Source: an uncultured Kiritimatiellota bacterium (lineage in GTDB: Bacteria > Verrucomicrobiota > Kiritimatiellia > RFP12 > UBA1067). Taken from it: a stretch of DNA of 64,000 bases. Both the position numbers and the translations under genes were made by a program. The notes beneath the pieces were generated by a model that was given only the letters and a program-made list of their open reading frames with translations, had not been told where the DNA came from and made no database searches. Shown one piece after another: positions 43,401 through 52,642 of the stretch. How positions within the stretch are numbered: position 1 is the stretch's first letter; every line of letters begins with the position of its first letter. The stretch covers positions 51,613 to 115,612 of the forward strand of contig CAKTYZ010000011.1 in assembly GCA_934635225.1 (NCBI GenBank), in the 5' to 3' direction.

Positions 43401-43506
43401 CTCAGCGGAGAGGTCCAAACGTCTCAACGGAGACGCGGCGTTCTCTCCGTTGAGTCATCGCGTTCTCTCCGTTGAGAGATTCCGTTCTCTCCGTTGAGAC
43501 GTCCGA
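43401..43506. repeat. Head-to-head 22-bp repeat array (2 + 3 units)
   Basis: Two units in one direction begin CTCAGCGGAG at 43401 and CTCAACGGAG at 43423. Three units in the other direction begin TTCTCTCCGTTGAG at 43441, 43463 and 43485. Each set has an exact 22-bp period. The two sets face each other, so the whole can fold as a large hairpin. Confidence 0.8.
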
Positions 43507-43628
43507 ACGCCGCCGCAGACACAGAGAAGACGCAAAGAATCCGACGGACGGGGACATCACGCGGGGTCCGTAGAAGTGGCCGAGACAGGTCTTGCCCGTG
43601 CGACACCGTTACCGGAGGACCTTCGTCC

Positions 43629-44750
43629 TCATGACAACGGCCCCTTCCTTCTCGTACTTGCCCGCGTCGCCGTCGTGCCGCGCACGACGAGCTCAACGGG
43701 CAGATGCAAGGCACAGACTTCCAGACGCGGATTCAAGATACGCTGGCGCAGGCGTTCAAACGCGACCGCGCCGATTCGTGCGAAATCCTGCCGTACCGTC
43801 GTCAGTCCCGGCTCGCTCCGCGCGGCATACGGCGCGTCATCGAAACCCACGACCGACAGATCCTTTGGCACGGAATAGCCCAAGGCTACAAGCGAACGGA
43901 TCAGACTTTGCGCCACGTTGTCGCTCCCGCAGACAATGGCATCAGGACGTACCTTGCGACATCTCAGGAAATAGCGGCGCAAGGCCTCCACGTCATAGTC
44001 CGCACACGGGATTACGTTCTGAGCCGTCCACGAGAGGCCTGCCGCCGTTGCCGCGCCCGCGACGCCGAACATTCGGTCTCGCAGGTTTCCCGTCGGACCA
44101 ATGGGCAGACTGTTCAGCAGAAACGCGATCCGCTTGTGCCCGAGTGAAATCAAATAGTCACCAATCTGCCGTCCGGCAGCTATGTTGTCAACGCCCACGA
44201 CATCATAATCCTTCCGTTCGGTCACGCCGCCATCAACCAGCACAACCGGCGTCTTCTCAACGCGCAACCTGTCCAGTACTGCGATGTTGACGTCCTCGCA
44301 CGCCTCGCTGACGAGCGGACGGAAGATCACGCCCTCGACACGCTGGCGGACAAAGTCTTCGACCGCGTCCAGCGTCTCCTCCGCTCGCGCCTTTGACGTC
44401 GCGCCCGTGATCTCTCGAAAAGCGAACGAATAGCCCGTTCGCCCGCCGACTCGCAAGATTTCGCAGACCATCGACGCAAAGACGTCAATGCATGAACGGT
44501 CGGGGAACAGAAGCCCGATCTTCCCCGAAGCCAGGCAACCATGCGGCGTCAGACGAGACCCTGCGCCCTGATGCCGGTGAATCAGGCCCTCGTCTACCAA
44601 CCGCGCCAAGGCGCGACGCACTGTCGCACGCGTGACGCCATAGCGGCGAACGAGAGACGTCTCGCTCGGAAACGCCACCGCGTCAGAGAACTCGCCGTCC
44701 GCCAACCGCCGCCGCAAATCGTCTGCTATGGCCTTGAACTTATTGACCAT
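43629..44750 (-). CDS. GntR-type HTH with LacI-type effector domain regulator
   Basis: 373 aa. GntR winged helix (VAFPSETSLVRRYGVTRATV, ALARLVDEGLIHRHQGAGSR) then a LacI-like domain (GKIGLLFPDRSCIDVFASMV, DYDVVGVDNIAAGRQIGDYL, DAIVCGSDNVAQSLIR, LSVVGFDDAPYAARSEPGLT). Same design as the regulator at 19330. It overlaps the preceding hydrolase-like gene by 11 nt, so it is probably made with it and feeds back on these secreted-enzyme genes (inference). Confidence 0.88.
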   Translation of the reverse strand: MVNKFKAIADDLRRRLADGEFSDAVAFPSETSLVRRYGVTRATVRRALARLVDEGLIHRHQGAGSRLTPHGCLASGKIGLLFPDRSCIDVFASMVCEILRVGGRTGYSFAFREITGATSKARAEETLDAVEDFVRQRVEGVIFRPLVSEACEDVNIAVLDRLRVEKTPVVLVDGGVTERKDYDVVGVDNIAAGRQIGDYLISLGHKRIAFLLNSLPIGPTGNLRDRMFGVAGAATAAGLSWTAQNVIPCADYDVEALRRYFLRCRKVRPDAIVCGSDNVAQSLIRSLVALGYSVPKDLSVVGFDDAPYAARSEPGLTTVRQDFARIGAVAFERLRQRILNPRLEVCALHLPVELVVRGTTATRASTRRKGPLS

Positions 44751-46947
44751 GCAAAACGCCTTTCAAGCCCGCGCCCGTCAGCACGACCACGCCCCCGGGC
44801 GACAACGTCACGTCAATCGAGGACGAAGAAGTCTCTTCGACCGTTCCCTTGCGCGGATCGTAGACACGAACAGACGCCGTGTCCTTCTGAAACGTCACCG
44901 TGCCGCGCCACACCTCATTCGAGCGGTTGAGGGCCAGCCAAATGTCGTCCACGTCCGTACGGCGGTGCGCCCAGAGAAGCGGAGTCGCGGCCCCGTCTCC
45001 GCCTGGTGCGGCAGACGGCAAGGGCTGACGGCGCGCCAACAGCACGGCAAGCCGCGAAAGGTCATCCGACTTGAGGACAACACCCAGCCCACGCCCTTTC
45101 GCCTTGGCCTCAAACAGTCTGTCCGACAACTGCCGCGCCGACACACTGCTTCGCGGCGTCTCGTCAACGGCAACGACAAGCCCGCCCGTGTCACGAAAAG
45201 CCACGAGACGCTCCAGCACAGTCGGCGAAAGGACCGTCGCGCGCGGCAAGACGACCGCTCGCCAGCGCAAGGCGCCCGAGGAGAGCGTCCCATCGGTTTC
45301 CACGGAAGCCCTGGCAAGCGTCTGCGAATCGACGAAGACAAAGGGACGCCCCGCCGCATACAGGGCCTCAGACGCCGCGCAGAACGAGGCCGCCACGGCG
45401 GCATTCGCCCCGCCACCACCATAATGTCGCGACGGCTCGTAAGTCGCCATCAGCGTGTCGGAGGGATAAAGCACGGCGACATCAGACGCGTCAAAACCTT
45501 CGGACATCAGCGTCGCAAGGCGCCCGACAGACAGGTTGATGCGCTTCTGCGCGGCCGCATCCAATCGGTCGAAGACGTAATAGCTCGTGAACACGTTAAC
45601 GCCGCCCCAGACCAATCGATTGAGCGTGCCGACAACCTCGTCTTCCGTCACATAGCGGATGGGCGTCTTGTCCCCCTGCGCCCGCCAACGCTGGACATGG
45701 TCGGAGACTTCACACATTACTCGACGCGCACCATTCAGCGCGGCGGCGCTTCCCGCAAAGCGCGCCGTCCGCCACGGGACCTTGTCGGGCAGGCTTGTCA
45801 GACAGTCCATGCCCGGCTCGTCCAGCGTCCTCAGACAGCGGAAAAAGTCGCCGTAGAGTCCGACATGCGCGGAAACGGCCTCTTCCCACAGGAGATGTCC
45901 GCCCGAACGCAGACCATGTCGCCGGCACCAATCGCGGATCTGCCCGAAGTAATTGCCCGACACGCGATCCGCCACGAGTTTCCAGAAACGATGCCGCCGA
46001 ACGAGCGAGTCACCGCCCACATCCGTGAAGGCCAGATACGGCACATCGTCCAGCAACGCGCATCCACTGGCTTTCTCGTAGGCCATCGCAAGGTCCTCGC
46101 TCCACGGCAACGGAACATACGGCATGGACGAGAACCAAAAGGTCATCAACGACGGCTCGTCCGTGAAGGTCGCCTCGAACGCCTGCAGGTCGTCACCAAG
46201 GCGGTTCGCGTAGGTGTCGTGCGTGACAGCGACGAATTGCGCCCCGACTTCCTTCAGCAGGAGGTTCGGATACTTCGCCTTTCGCGCAATATTGATCGAC
46301 GCATGAGACCCCTCGTAAACCGTCCCAACCGTCACGGCCATTGCCCGCCAACGTTCATCAGACGTCCCCGGAAAGGCCACGGAAATCACGCCGTCCAGAG
46401 GAGACGCCGAAATGAAACGCCCGTGTGCGCAATCGGGCTTGTCCCCGCTCATCGGGCAGACAAAGGTCCGCATATGCCGGCCGGGCGGCAACGTCAGCCG
46501 AACCGTCTCGCCGCCCGCGCCATCGACAGATGCAACCAGAATTCCCGACGCCTCCCATTGCGGATGATCCCTCAGCACCAAGTCACGCGCCGAACCCGAC
46601 GGATAGCCGTCCTCATCATAGAGCCAAAGCGACAGCCCTTTCTCACGGCAACGACGGATGACGCGCCGAAACGTGTCCCAGCCATTTGTAGTCGTCAGAT
46701 AACCCGAGCCAAAAGGCGCGTTGACGACCAATCCGCCATAGCCCAGTGACAGGAGTTCAGAGACCTCTGACTCGACACGCGTCAAATCGTCGGGGCGACC
46801 ATGACGAATGGGCAGAAGCCGCACGGACGCCGGCGGATCGGCAAAACGCAAATCACGCGCATCCGTCGGAGAGGAGAAAGCGAAGACATCCGCCGTCATC
46901 CATGAGACGGCGAGAAGAACGAGAAGCAACGCATTTGGCTTACGCAT
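44740..46947 (-). CDS. Secreted glycoside-hydrolase-like protein, relative of the 40.6 kb protein
   Basis: 735 aa. Signal peptide (ALLLVLLAVSWMTADVFA), then LSLWLYDEDGYPSGSARDLV and AFEATFTDEPSLMTFWFSS, the same two landmark strands as the protein at 40576, plus RYVTEDEVVGTLNRLVWGGV. The ending is a beta domain with SIDVTLSPGGVVVL. Family is not assigned; a relation to GH106-type enzymes is suspected. AAGGAG precedes the start. It follows the LamG protein by 18 bp. Confidence 0.7.
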   Translation of the reverse strand: MRKPNALLLVLLAVSWMTADVFAFSSPTDARDLRFADPPASVRLLPIRHGRPDDLTRVESEVSELLSLGYGGLVVNAPFGSGYLTTTNGWDTFRRVIRRCREKGLSLWLYDEDGYPSGSARDLVLRDHPQWEASGILVASVDGAGGETVRLTLPPGRHMRTFVCPMSGDKPDCAHGRFISASPLDGVISVAFPGTSDERWRAMAVTVGTVYEGSHASINIARKAKYPNLLLKEVGAQFVAVTHDTYANRLGDDLQAFEATFTDEPSLMTFWFSSMPYVPLPWSEDLAMAYEKASGCALLDDVPYLAFTDVGGDSLVRRHRFWKLVADRVSGNYFGQIRDWCRRHGLRSGGHLLWEEAVSAHVGLYGDFFRCLRTLDEPGMDCLTSLPDKVPWRTARFAGSAAALNGARRVMCEVSDHVQRWRAQGDKTPIRYVTEDEVVGTLNRLVWGGVNVFTSYYVFDRLDAAAQKRINLSVGRLATLMSEGFDASDVAVLYPSDTLMATYEPSRHYGGGGANAAVAASFCAASEALYAAGRPFVFVDSQTLARASVETDGTLSSGALRWRAVVLPRATVLSPTVLERLVAFRDTGGLVVAVDETPRSSVSARQLSDRLFEAKAKGRGLGVVLKSDDLSRLAVLLARRQPLPSAAPGGDGAATPLLWAHRRTDVDDIWLALNRSNEVWRGTVTFQKDTASVRVYDPRKGTVEETSSSSIDVTLSPGGVVVLTGAGLKGVLHGQ

Positions 46948-46965
46948 CCATGGGTCTCCTTCCTG

Positions 46966-49887
46966 TTAGCGGATCGTGACGCTCAACCCACGCGGCGGAC
47001 AAAGATAGAGTCCGTCCGGGCGCAGTCGCACCTTCCAACCGTCTGGCAAGGCCGAGAAATCCGGCGTTCCCGTCATTGCCGCGTCGGCCGTCTTCTCGCA
47101 GATGCGGTAGCGCATCGTATTCGAGAAGACTGACGCGTCCGAAACCGTCAGCCGAAGCCTCGAAAGGTCGTAAGTCGAACTGGACGCAAGAATCAACTGG
47201 TCGCACGCCCCGTCTTCACGCAGGTCCAATTCGACGACACCCGTCAGCTCTGCGCCTTCTGCGAGCGTCAGCCTGCCAAGCATATCCGAACCGCCCGGTC
47301 GAATCACCTCTGCGACAGCCAAGCGTCCCGGACCCGACACCGTTCCAACCCCGTCCAGCGAAGTAACCTTTTGCGTCACGCCACCAAGTGCCAAAACAGC
47401 ATCTTTCGCCAAGACCAAGTCGGTTCCAGGCGGCAGCACATCGCCCATCGGAACGGTCTCTGCAACGACAGCCAGAACATCACGCCCAGCACGGGCGATT
47501 CGCGTCAAGTCGGCGTCCGACAAGGCCGACGACCAAATGCGTACGGCGCCGAAAGAGCCGCACGCGTCCTTCGTGTCATCCCATGCCCAGCCGAGCCGCA
47601 ACGTCAGAGCCTTCATCTGCGCCAAAGACCAGGTCGTCGCACAAGTCACGGACTTCACGCACACACCCGTTTCCGTCTCGCGACGCGAGACCGTGACGGC
47701 GAATCCGTCGGCCGTCTTCCGCACAACAAGCGCAAAATGGCACTCTTCGTCGATCTTCCACGGATGCGTGCCGTCGCAAAGGACATTGTTCCAAGAGGTC
47801 TCGGCCCACTTGTTTCGTATCCGGCATAGATCCCATGCCACCGAATCGGCGCCCCATGTCAGTTCAAGCCCCGTGCCCACACCATCCGTAAACAGCGTCA
47901 GAAGGCGTTCCCAGTTCGGTTTCGCCCCAAGCTTCGCCCGGAACTCCAACGTCATGCCCATCGCTTCATTGAAGGCCGCGAAGGCCTCGTCAACCTGCAA
48001 ATAAGCCGTCTCATGCGCCGCGCCCGGCAAGGTCACCCATCCGTCGGCGAGTGCAATCTGCCCCTTGTTCGAGCCACAGAACTTGAGATCCTTGCCGCCT
48101 ATGACCGAAACGCAAGCACCATTCTCGACGCGCCAGCTGTATAGGGGCGTCGTCAACGGCGTTAACGCCAGCGTGCCAGCCGAGACGGTCGTCGCGCCCG
48201 CATACGAATTTCCGGCTGCCAAGGCCAGCGTCCCCGCGCCGCTTTTCGTGAGACCTGACGCGCTCAAGTCGGCATCGGGACCCAGCAAGGCACTCGTCCG
48301 GATCTCCTCTTCGGTCAGCGCGATCTTCCAGGTGCGGAACTCGTTATAGGACGCGCATGCATCCGGATTTCCCTTGTCAAACGAATAGCCGAGGTTCAGG
48401 ATCATCTGCGCAAAGAAGGCGGGCGTCCACGCGGCGTTATTGACGGCAAAGTCCTTTTGACGTACCAGACGGCCGCTCTCGGGGTCGTGCCGGTAGAAGA
48501 CGGCGTGCCACGCGCCGTCGACGGGCTTCAGGACGATGGCCAGATGCTCTTCCTGTCCAAGGACATATTCCGTACCCGAAGTCGCGAACACGGAGGTCTC
48601 ATACTGGTCACCCCACGAATTCCAGCGCATCATTACGAAGTCGCTCGGGAAACTCGTCGTGGACCAGCACGGGGACAGCAGGTTCTGTGACCAAGCGTCC
48701 ACCCAGTCCAAATTCGCGGAAAAGATGCGATCCCATTTCTTGGTGAACGCGCGCGGCGTCGCCCAAAGCTCGATCGTCACGCCGTCAGCAGATGCCGGAA
48801 TCGCCCCCATGCCCAACTTCACGTAGGCACTGCCGTGCGAACCGCCCGGAAGCGACACCTGACGGTCGTCCAGCACAATTTCCGCCTGATTCGACCCCGC
48901 GAGCGTCGCCGTTTGCCCGCCGACCTCGTCCGCCAACGTGCCGTTGAACCGCCAGCGATGGGCGAGGTTCGCCCGCGTCAGACGCGTCTCGTCAAGTGTG
49001 GCTCGGAAAGTCACGCAATCACCACCCTTGACATCGACCGTCGCGCCGGCGACCGAAGCCGCGACCATGGACCCCGAACCGCCCGCTGTCCCCAAAAAGT
49101 CGCTCGTCACGGACTTGCGCGGGCGCGGTGCCAGCGTGCCGCCGACGATCGTCACGCACCCCCTTCCCTTGCCTGACCGAATCACGGGAGCCTCCAAAAG
49201 ACCGTCCGCGCCGAGGACAAGCCGCCCTTCCGCCCCAGAGCCATCCGAATAAACGCCCAATCGAATCTCCTTCTCAGACGCGACTTTCGCGGTTTCGCGA
49301 ACGGCCAAGCTGCCACGCCCGCGTTCGCCGATGCAGACAAAGTCCTCAGTACCCGCAAATGCCACCTGCGCCCCATCACAGGCAACGAGCGCCCCCTCGC
49401 CAACCGTCGATCCGTTGTTCCATTCTCCGAGAGTCGGATAGTTCCCGCCGAACATCGAACGGACGGTTGCGCCCGACAAGGAGAGCAGCCCCGCCCCCCA
49501 GCAACCCACGGCCAAGCGTCCGCTCGGCACGCTTAAGGAGCCACCCGTCAGGCGATAGGAGCCGACCGTGCCGCCGTCATTGCCCATGCGAAGCGGTGCG
49601 GACGCATCCTCCGCGCCTGTTCCGACCAGTCTGACCACCCCCGCCGACTGCGCAACCGAACCGCGCCCGTCGTTCCCCGCATCGGTCCAAAGCGCGTCCG
49701 CCGTCAGATCGGACGAAACAGACAGCATACGACCGTTTCCAACGAGAAGCGTATCACCAAGAGCCGGCGTTCGATTCGCATCCCAGTTGGCGGCAACCGC
49801 CGCATCACCATCAGACGTGAGGGTCAACATCTCCGCGACAAGCGCCAGCGGCAGAGAAGACAACAAGCAAACGCAAAGACATCTCAT
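46966..49887 (-). CDS. Secreted LamG-domain protein with autotransporter-type repeats
   Basis: 973 aa. Signal peptide (RCLCVCLLSSLPLALVAEML), an N-terminal stretch of beta-helix-like Gly/Ala/Val repeats (LRMGNDGGTVGSYRLTGGSL, LAVGCWGAGLLSLSGATV), then two LamG-like concanavalin folds at about residues 320-530 and 600-800. A PATR-type repeat lies between them (GAGTLALAAGNSYAGATTV). Many such proteins in this bacterial group carry a C-terminal sorting signal; none is clear here. Probably a surface or secreted glycan-binding protein. Confidence 0.8.
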   Translation of the reverse strand: MRCLCVCLLSSLPLALVAEMLTLTSDGDAAVAANWDANRTPALGDTLLVGNGRMLSVSSDLTADALWTDAGNDGRGSVAQSAGVVRLVGTGAEDASAPLRMGNDGGTVGSYRLTGGSLSVPSGRLAVGCWGAGLLSLSGATVRSMFGGNYPTLGEWNNGSTVGEGALVACDGAQVAFAGTEDFVCIGERGRGSLAVRETAKVASEKEIRLGVYSDGSGAEGRLVLGADGLLEAPVIRSGKGRGCVTIVGGTLAPRPRKSVTSDFLGTAGGSGSMVAASVAGATVDVKGGDCVTFRATLDETRLTRANLAHRWRFNGTLADEVGGQTATLAGSNQAEIVLDDRQVSLPGGSHGSAYVKLGMGAIPASADGVTIELWATPRAFTKKWDRIFSANLDWVDAWSQNLLSPCWSTTSFPSDFVMMRWNSWGDQYETSVFATSGTEYVLGQEEHLAIVLKPVDGAWHAVFYRHDPESGRLVRQKDFAVNNAAWTPAFFAQMILNLGYSFDKGNPDACASYNEFRTWKIALTEEEIRTSALLGPDADLSASGLTKSGAGTLALAAGNSYAGATTVSAGTLALTPLTTPLYSWRVENGACVSVIGGKDLKFCGSNKGQIALADGWVTLPGAAHETAYLQVDEAFAAFNEAMGMTLEFRAKLGAKPNWERLLTLFTDGVGTGLELTWGADSVAWDLCRIRNKWAETSWNNVLCDGTHPWKIDEECHFALVVRKTADGFAVTVSRRETETGVCVKSVTCATTWSLAQMKALTLRLGWAWDDTKDACGSFGAVRIWSSALSDADLTRIARAGRDVLAVVAETVPMGDVLPPGTDLVLAKDAVLALGGVTQKVTSLDGVGTVSGPGRLAVAEVIRPGGSDMLGRLTLAEGAELTGVVELDLREDGACDQLILASSSTYDLSRLRLTVSDASVFSNTMRYRICEKTADAAMTGTPDFSALPDGWKVRLRPDGLYLCPPRGLSVTIR

Positions 49888-49925
49888 GGCCTCATGTTCC
49901 TTTCTCGTGAACTTTACATGACGGT

Positions 49926-49931
49926 ATTATA
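49926..49931 (-). promoter_or_regulatory. Possible -10 box of the LamG protein gene
   Basis: TATAAT about 38 bp before the start, leaving a leader of about 30 nt with AAAGGA. No TG extension or -35 is evident. Confidence 0.4.
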
Positions 49932-50000
49932 GCGAATATAAACCGTCTTGGGCGACTTGTTTAGACAAGTTTCTGAGAGGAACGCCAAATCGTCAGGAGT

Positions 50001-50020
50001 CCCCGCATCCAAAGGCGGGG
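50001..50020. other. GC-rich hairpin beyond the PEGA gene
   Basis: CCCCGC and GCGGGG with an 8-base loop lie 8 bp past the PEGA gene stop. A second small hairpin (ACTTGT/ACAAGT) is at 49955-49970. No T run follows, so termination is only possible, not shown. Confidence 0.4.
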
Positions 50021-50027
50021 CGCCTGG

Positions 50028-51353
50028 TCACTTCCCCGTCTCGGGCGAGATGAAGTTCACCTTGCGGATCTCCGCACGCGGAAAGGTGCGCGAAATGCCA
50101 AGGGAAACCTCAACGACAATGGCCTCAGGGGTATTCGAGACGAGAACGCCTCGATAAGAGCCTCGCGCAGTGACGATCTCAACATCCGGCGTGAAGATGC
50201 GACGCAGACGAAGACCTCGGCACTTGGTCGTCTCCTGATTCTTGACCTTCGTGTGCCGAAGCGCATCCGAATAGCCGTCCTTCGAGAGGACAAGTCGATG
50301 CTCGCCTTCCAACACGTTCTCGATGACGAACGGGTCGCAGAACTCAGCCGCCGGATCCTTCGCTTTCGTGAAGCCGACGAATCGGCCGTCCAACATGACT
50401 TTTGCGCCAACCGGAGAGGCCACGACTTCGATCTGCCCCATGACATTCGAGAGTCGGAACTCCTCCGTCGCCGAACCGCCGTTCTCAAGCGTCACCGTCC
50501 GAGACAACGTGCCATAACCGTCCAATTCGGCGCGAACGGAATAGTCTCCCGGCTTCAGCCCCGTCAAGGCAACGGGAGCCTTGCCCTCGAAGCGGTCGTT
50601 CACGTAGAGGCGGGCCCCTTCGGGAACGGAAGCCAGATGAAGCGTTCCGGGGAGGCTTTTCAGCACAACGGGCAGCATTTGAACTTCACCCGCCGTCACA
50701 GCCAGTTCGCGCAGCTCATCCTCAAACCCGTCCAGATGGAACTTCACGATGGCGCGGCCTTTCGGCACGCCCGTCACCTTCAGAGGCGCCCGCCCGCGGG
50801 CGACGCCGTTCACCGTCACCTCCGCGCCAGCCGGCTCGCTGATGACGTCAAGCGTACCCGAAGCCAGCACAAGCCGTTCTTCACGGACAAGCGGCTTGCG
50901 CCCCTCAAACTTGACGGAGATCATCTGATCCAAATACCCAGCCTTGCGTAACCGAATGGTATAGACATCCTTCGACGCAAGGTTCGTAATGAGTCTCGGC
51001 GTGCGGCCAATCGAGACACCGTCGATTTGGATGTCGCAGCCCGCAGGTTCGGTCTTGAGCAACAGAAGCCCCTTTTCCTCGTTCAGCACCGTGTTCTTCT
51101 CGACAAACGGCCCTTCCGCCGTGTTGACAAAGCGATTCGCCTCAACATAGCCCGAAAGACGGAACTTCACCGCATGCCGTCCCGGCGTCAAGTCATACAG
51201 CATGATCGGCGTCACGCCACGGTCCTTCCCGTCCACAATCACCGTCGCGCCTGACGGGTTTGTCGTCAGGCTGACGCGGCACGAAACAGGTTGTTGATCA
51301 TCGGCGAATGCCGACATCGCCAAAAGAAGCATTGCACAGAAGATTCTCATCAT
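50028..51353 (-). CDS. Exported multi-PEGA domain protein
   Basis: 441 aa. Signal peptide (IFCAMLLLAMSAFADDQQP), then four to five PEGA repeats with the family pattern, for example SLTTNPSGATVIVDGKDRGV, LKTEPAGCDIQIDGVSIGRT, VISEPAGAEVTVNGVARGRA, LASVPEGARLYVNDRFEGKA and VVASPVGAKVMLDGRFVGFT. The C-terminal ~80 residues differ. PEGA proteins sit in the envelope of many bacteria and are thought to bind partner proteins or wall. It overlaps the FHA gene by 4 nt. A start three codons in is equally possible (ATG ATG). Confidence 0.85.
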   Translation of the reverse strand: MMRIFCAMLLLAMSAFADDQQPVSCRVSLTTNPSGATVIVDGKDRGVTPIMLYDLTPGRHAVKFRLSGYVEANRFVNTAEGPFVEKNTVLNEEKGLLLLKTEPAGCDIQIDGVSIGRTPRLITNLASKDVYTIRLRKAGYLDQMISVKFEGRKPLVREERLVLASGTLDVISEPAGAEVTVNGVARGRAPLKVTGVPKGRAIVKFHLDGFEDELRELAVTAGEVQMLPVVLKSLPGTLHLASVPEGARLYVNDRFEGKAPVALTGLKPGDYSVRAELDGYGTLSRTVTLENGGSATEEFRLSNVMGQIEVVASPVGAKVMLDGRFVGFTKAKDPAAEFCDPFVIENVLEGEHRLVLSKDGYSDALRHTKVKNQETTKCRGLRLRRIFTPDVEIVTARGSYRGVLVSNTPEAIVVEVSLGISRTFPRAEIRKVNFISPETGK

Positions 51354-52642
51354 TTGTCTCCCTTCATACGCTTTTCGACATCCATCAGCTTCGTCGCGGC
51401 CTCACGGTTGCGATCGTCCCCACGGTCGGGAATCAACTCCAGAAGAATCAAGAGTTCACGTTGCGCCGTCTCCCACTGCTTGAGATTGATCGCGCGATCC
51501 GCCAGGAAACGCTGGTTTGCATAGCGTTTTTCAAGTTCAGCCTTCGTGCGTTCCAGCCCCTTGCGCGCGGCAACCGTGCAATCGGGCTTCGGATTGACAG
51601 TTTCCAAATAGAAAAGGGCCTCTTCATAGGCCTTCACCGCGCCAAAGAGATTGCCGTACTGAACCTCGCGGTCCTCCCACTTCGAGTCGCCCAGGACAAT
51701 CGACTCCTGCGCAAGGGCCACAAGTTTCTCGCGCGAATACTGAAGAGCCCAGACGCCCAGCTGGTTCTTCGAGAACGCTTCCAGCTTCTCGCGCACGGCC
51801 CTGAAAGCCTCCGGCTCCTGCGTGTTGACAATGCGAACTGTCCGAACACGCGTCGTATAGACGACCCGGAGCGTCCAGCTTTCAAGTGCCGGCGGATCCG
51901 GTTCAACCCCTGCGTACTCGCGGTCTATCTCGCGAATCGTCTTGAACGCCAAGATCTCGTTCAGCTCGGCAAGGGCCCGTTCGTCCAACTTCTGGCTCTT
52001 CGTCACATGACGGTTTTCGGCCGGCACATTATCGACGGAAACCTTCAAGACGCCATCGGGCGCAAGCTTCATTTCGTAACGGAAGATTCGTTCGGAATCG
52101 GCCTCGACCTTCTCGTAATAGACTTCCCGCACGCTCGGCGTTTCATCCGGGACAGGCTGAACGGTCGATGTCTGCGGATCTGTCGGAGAGACCAAGACCA
52201 AATAGATCGCCAACGCCCCGAAGAGAATCAGAAACGCCCAGAGGATATTCGCGAGCGGCGAGCGGCGCCGCCCCTTCCCCTTCGGCGCGGCAGGCCCCTC
52301 TCCCAGACCCAGATCAATCGACGCCACGGGCTTCTCCTCGCCCTCGCCGACGACACGAATCGTCGTCTCGCCGACAACAATGACGTCACCGACCTTGAGA
52401 TCCACCGGCTCGTTCTCCAAAAGACGGCCGTTCAGCATCGTGCCATTCGCACTGGCCAAGTCCGTCAGGCGGATCCCGTCTTCGCCGACCTGTTCAAAAA
52501 GACAATGGTTGCGCGAGAGTTCCTCGTCCGAAATGTGGATATCATTCGAGGAAGACCGTCCCAAACGAAGACCTCCCTCGGGGACTGAGACCCTCTTTCC
52601 GGCCAACGCGCCGTTGACAATTTCAAGTTCAGGTCTTTTCAT
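51350..52642 (-). CDS. FHA-domain membrane protein
   Basis: 430 aa. N-terminal FHA domain, about residues 5-95 (GLRLGRSSSNDIHISDEELS, LTDLASANGTMLNGRLLENE), a Lys-rich linker, one transmembrane helix (ILWAFLILFGALAIYLVLVS, about residues 138-157), and a long periplasmic-side part with helical repeats near the end (YGNLFGAVKAYEEALFYLET). FHA domains read phosphothreonine, so a Ser/Thr kinase partner is expected elsewhere. It overlaps the tadC stop (TGATG) and feeds directly into the PEGA gene. Confidence 0.82.
   Translation of the reverse strand: MKRPELEIVNGALAGKRVSVPEGGLRLGRSSSNDIHISDEELSRNHCLFEQVGEDGIRLTDLASANGTMLNGRLLENEPVDLKVGDVIVVGETTIRVVGEGEEKPVASIDLGLGEGPAAPKGKGRRRSPLANILWAFLILFGALAIYLVLVSPTDPQTSTVQPVPDETPSVREVYYEKVEADSERIFRYEMKLAPDGVLKVSVDNVPAENRHVTKSQKLDERALAELNEILAFKTIREIDREYAGVEPDPPALESWTLRVVYTTRVRTVRIVNTQEPEAFRAVREKLEAFSKNQLGVWALQYSREKLVALAQESIVLGDSKWEDREVQYGNLFGAVKAYEEALFYLETVNPKPDCTVAARKGLERTKAELEKRYANQRFLADRAINLKQWETAQRELLILLELIPDRGDDRNREAATKLMDVEKRMKGDK

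Larger units (their letters stand above)
43141..43628. other. Non-coding spacer with repeat array
   Basis: No gene is supported in these 488 bp. It holds the promoter above, a CTCTGTG at about 43313 and its inverse CACAGAG at about 43520, and between them a five-unit 22-bp array. Confidence 0.65.

Noticed and set aside
43401..43506. CRISPR array
   Set aside because: Units are only 22 bp long with about 8 variable bases, change direction midway, and there are no cas genes nearby.
40450..46749. Plus-strand frames of 598 and 673 codons opposite the two hydrolase-like genes
   Set aside because: Shadows of genes whose signal peptides, motifs and overlaps are clear on the minus strand.
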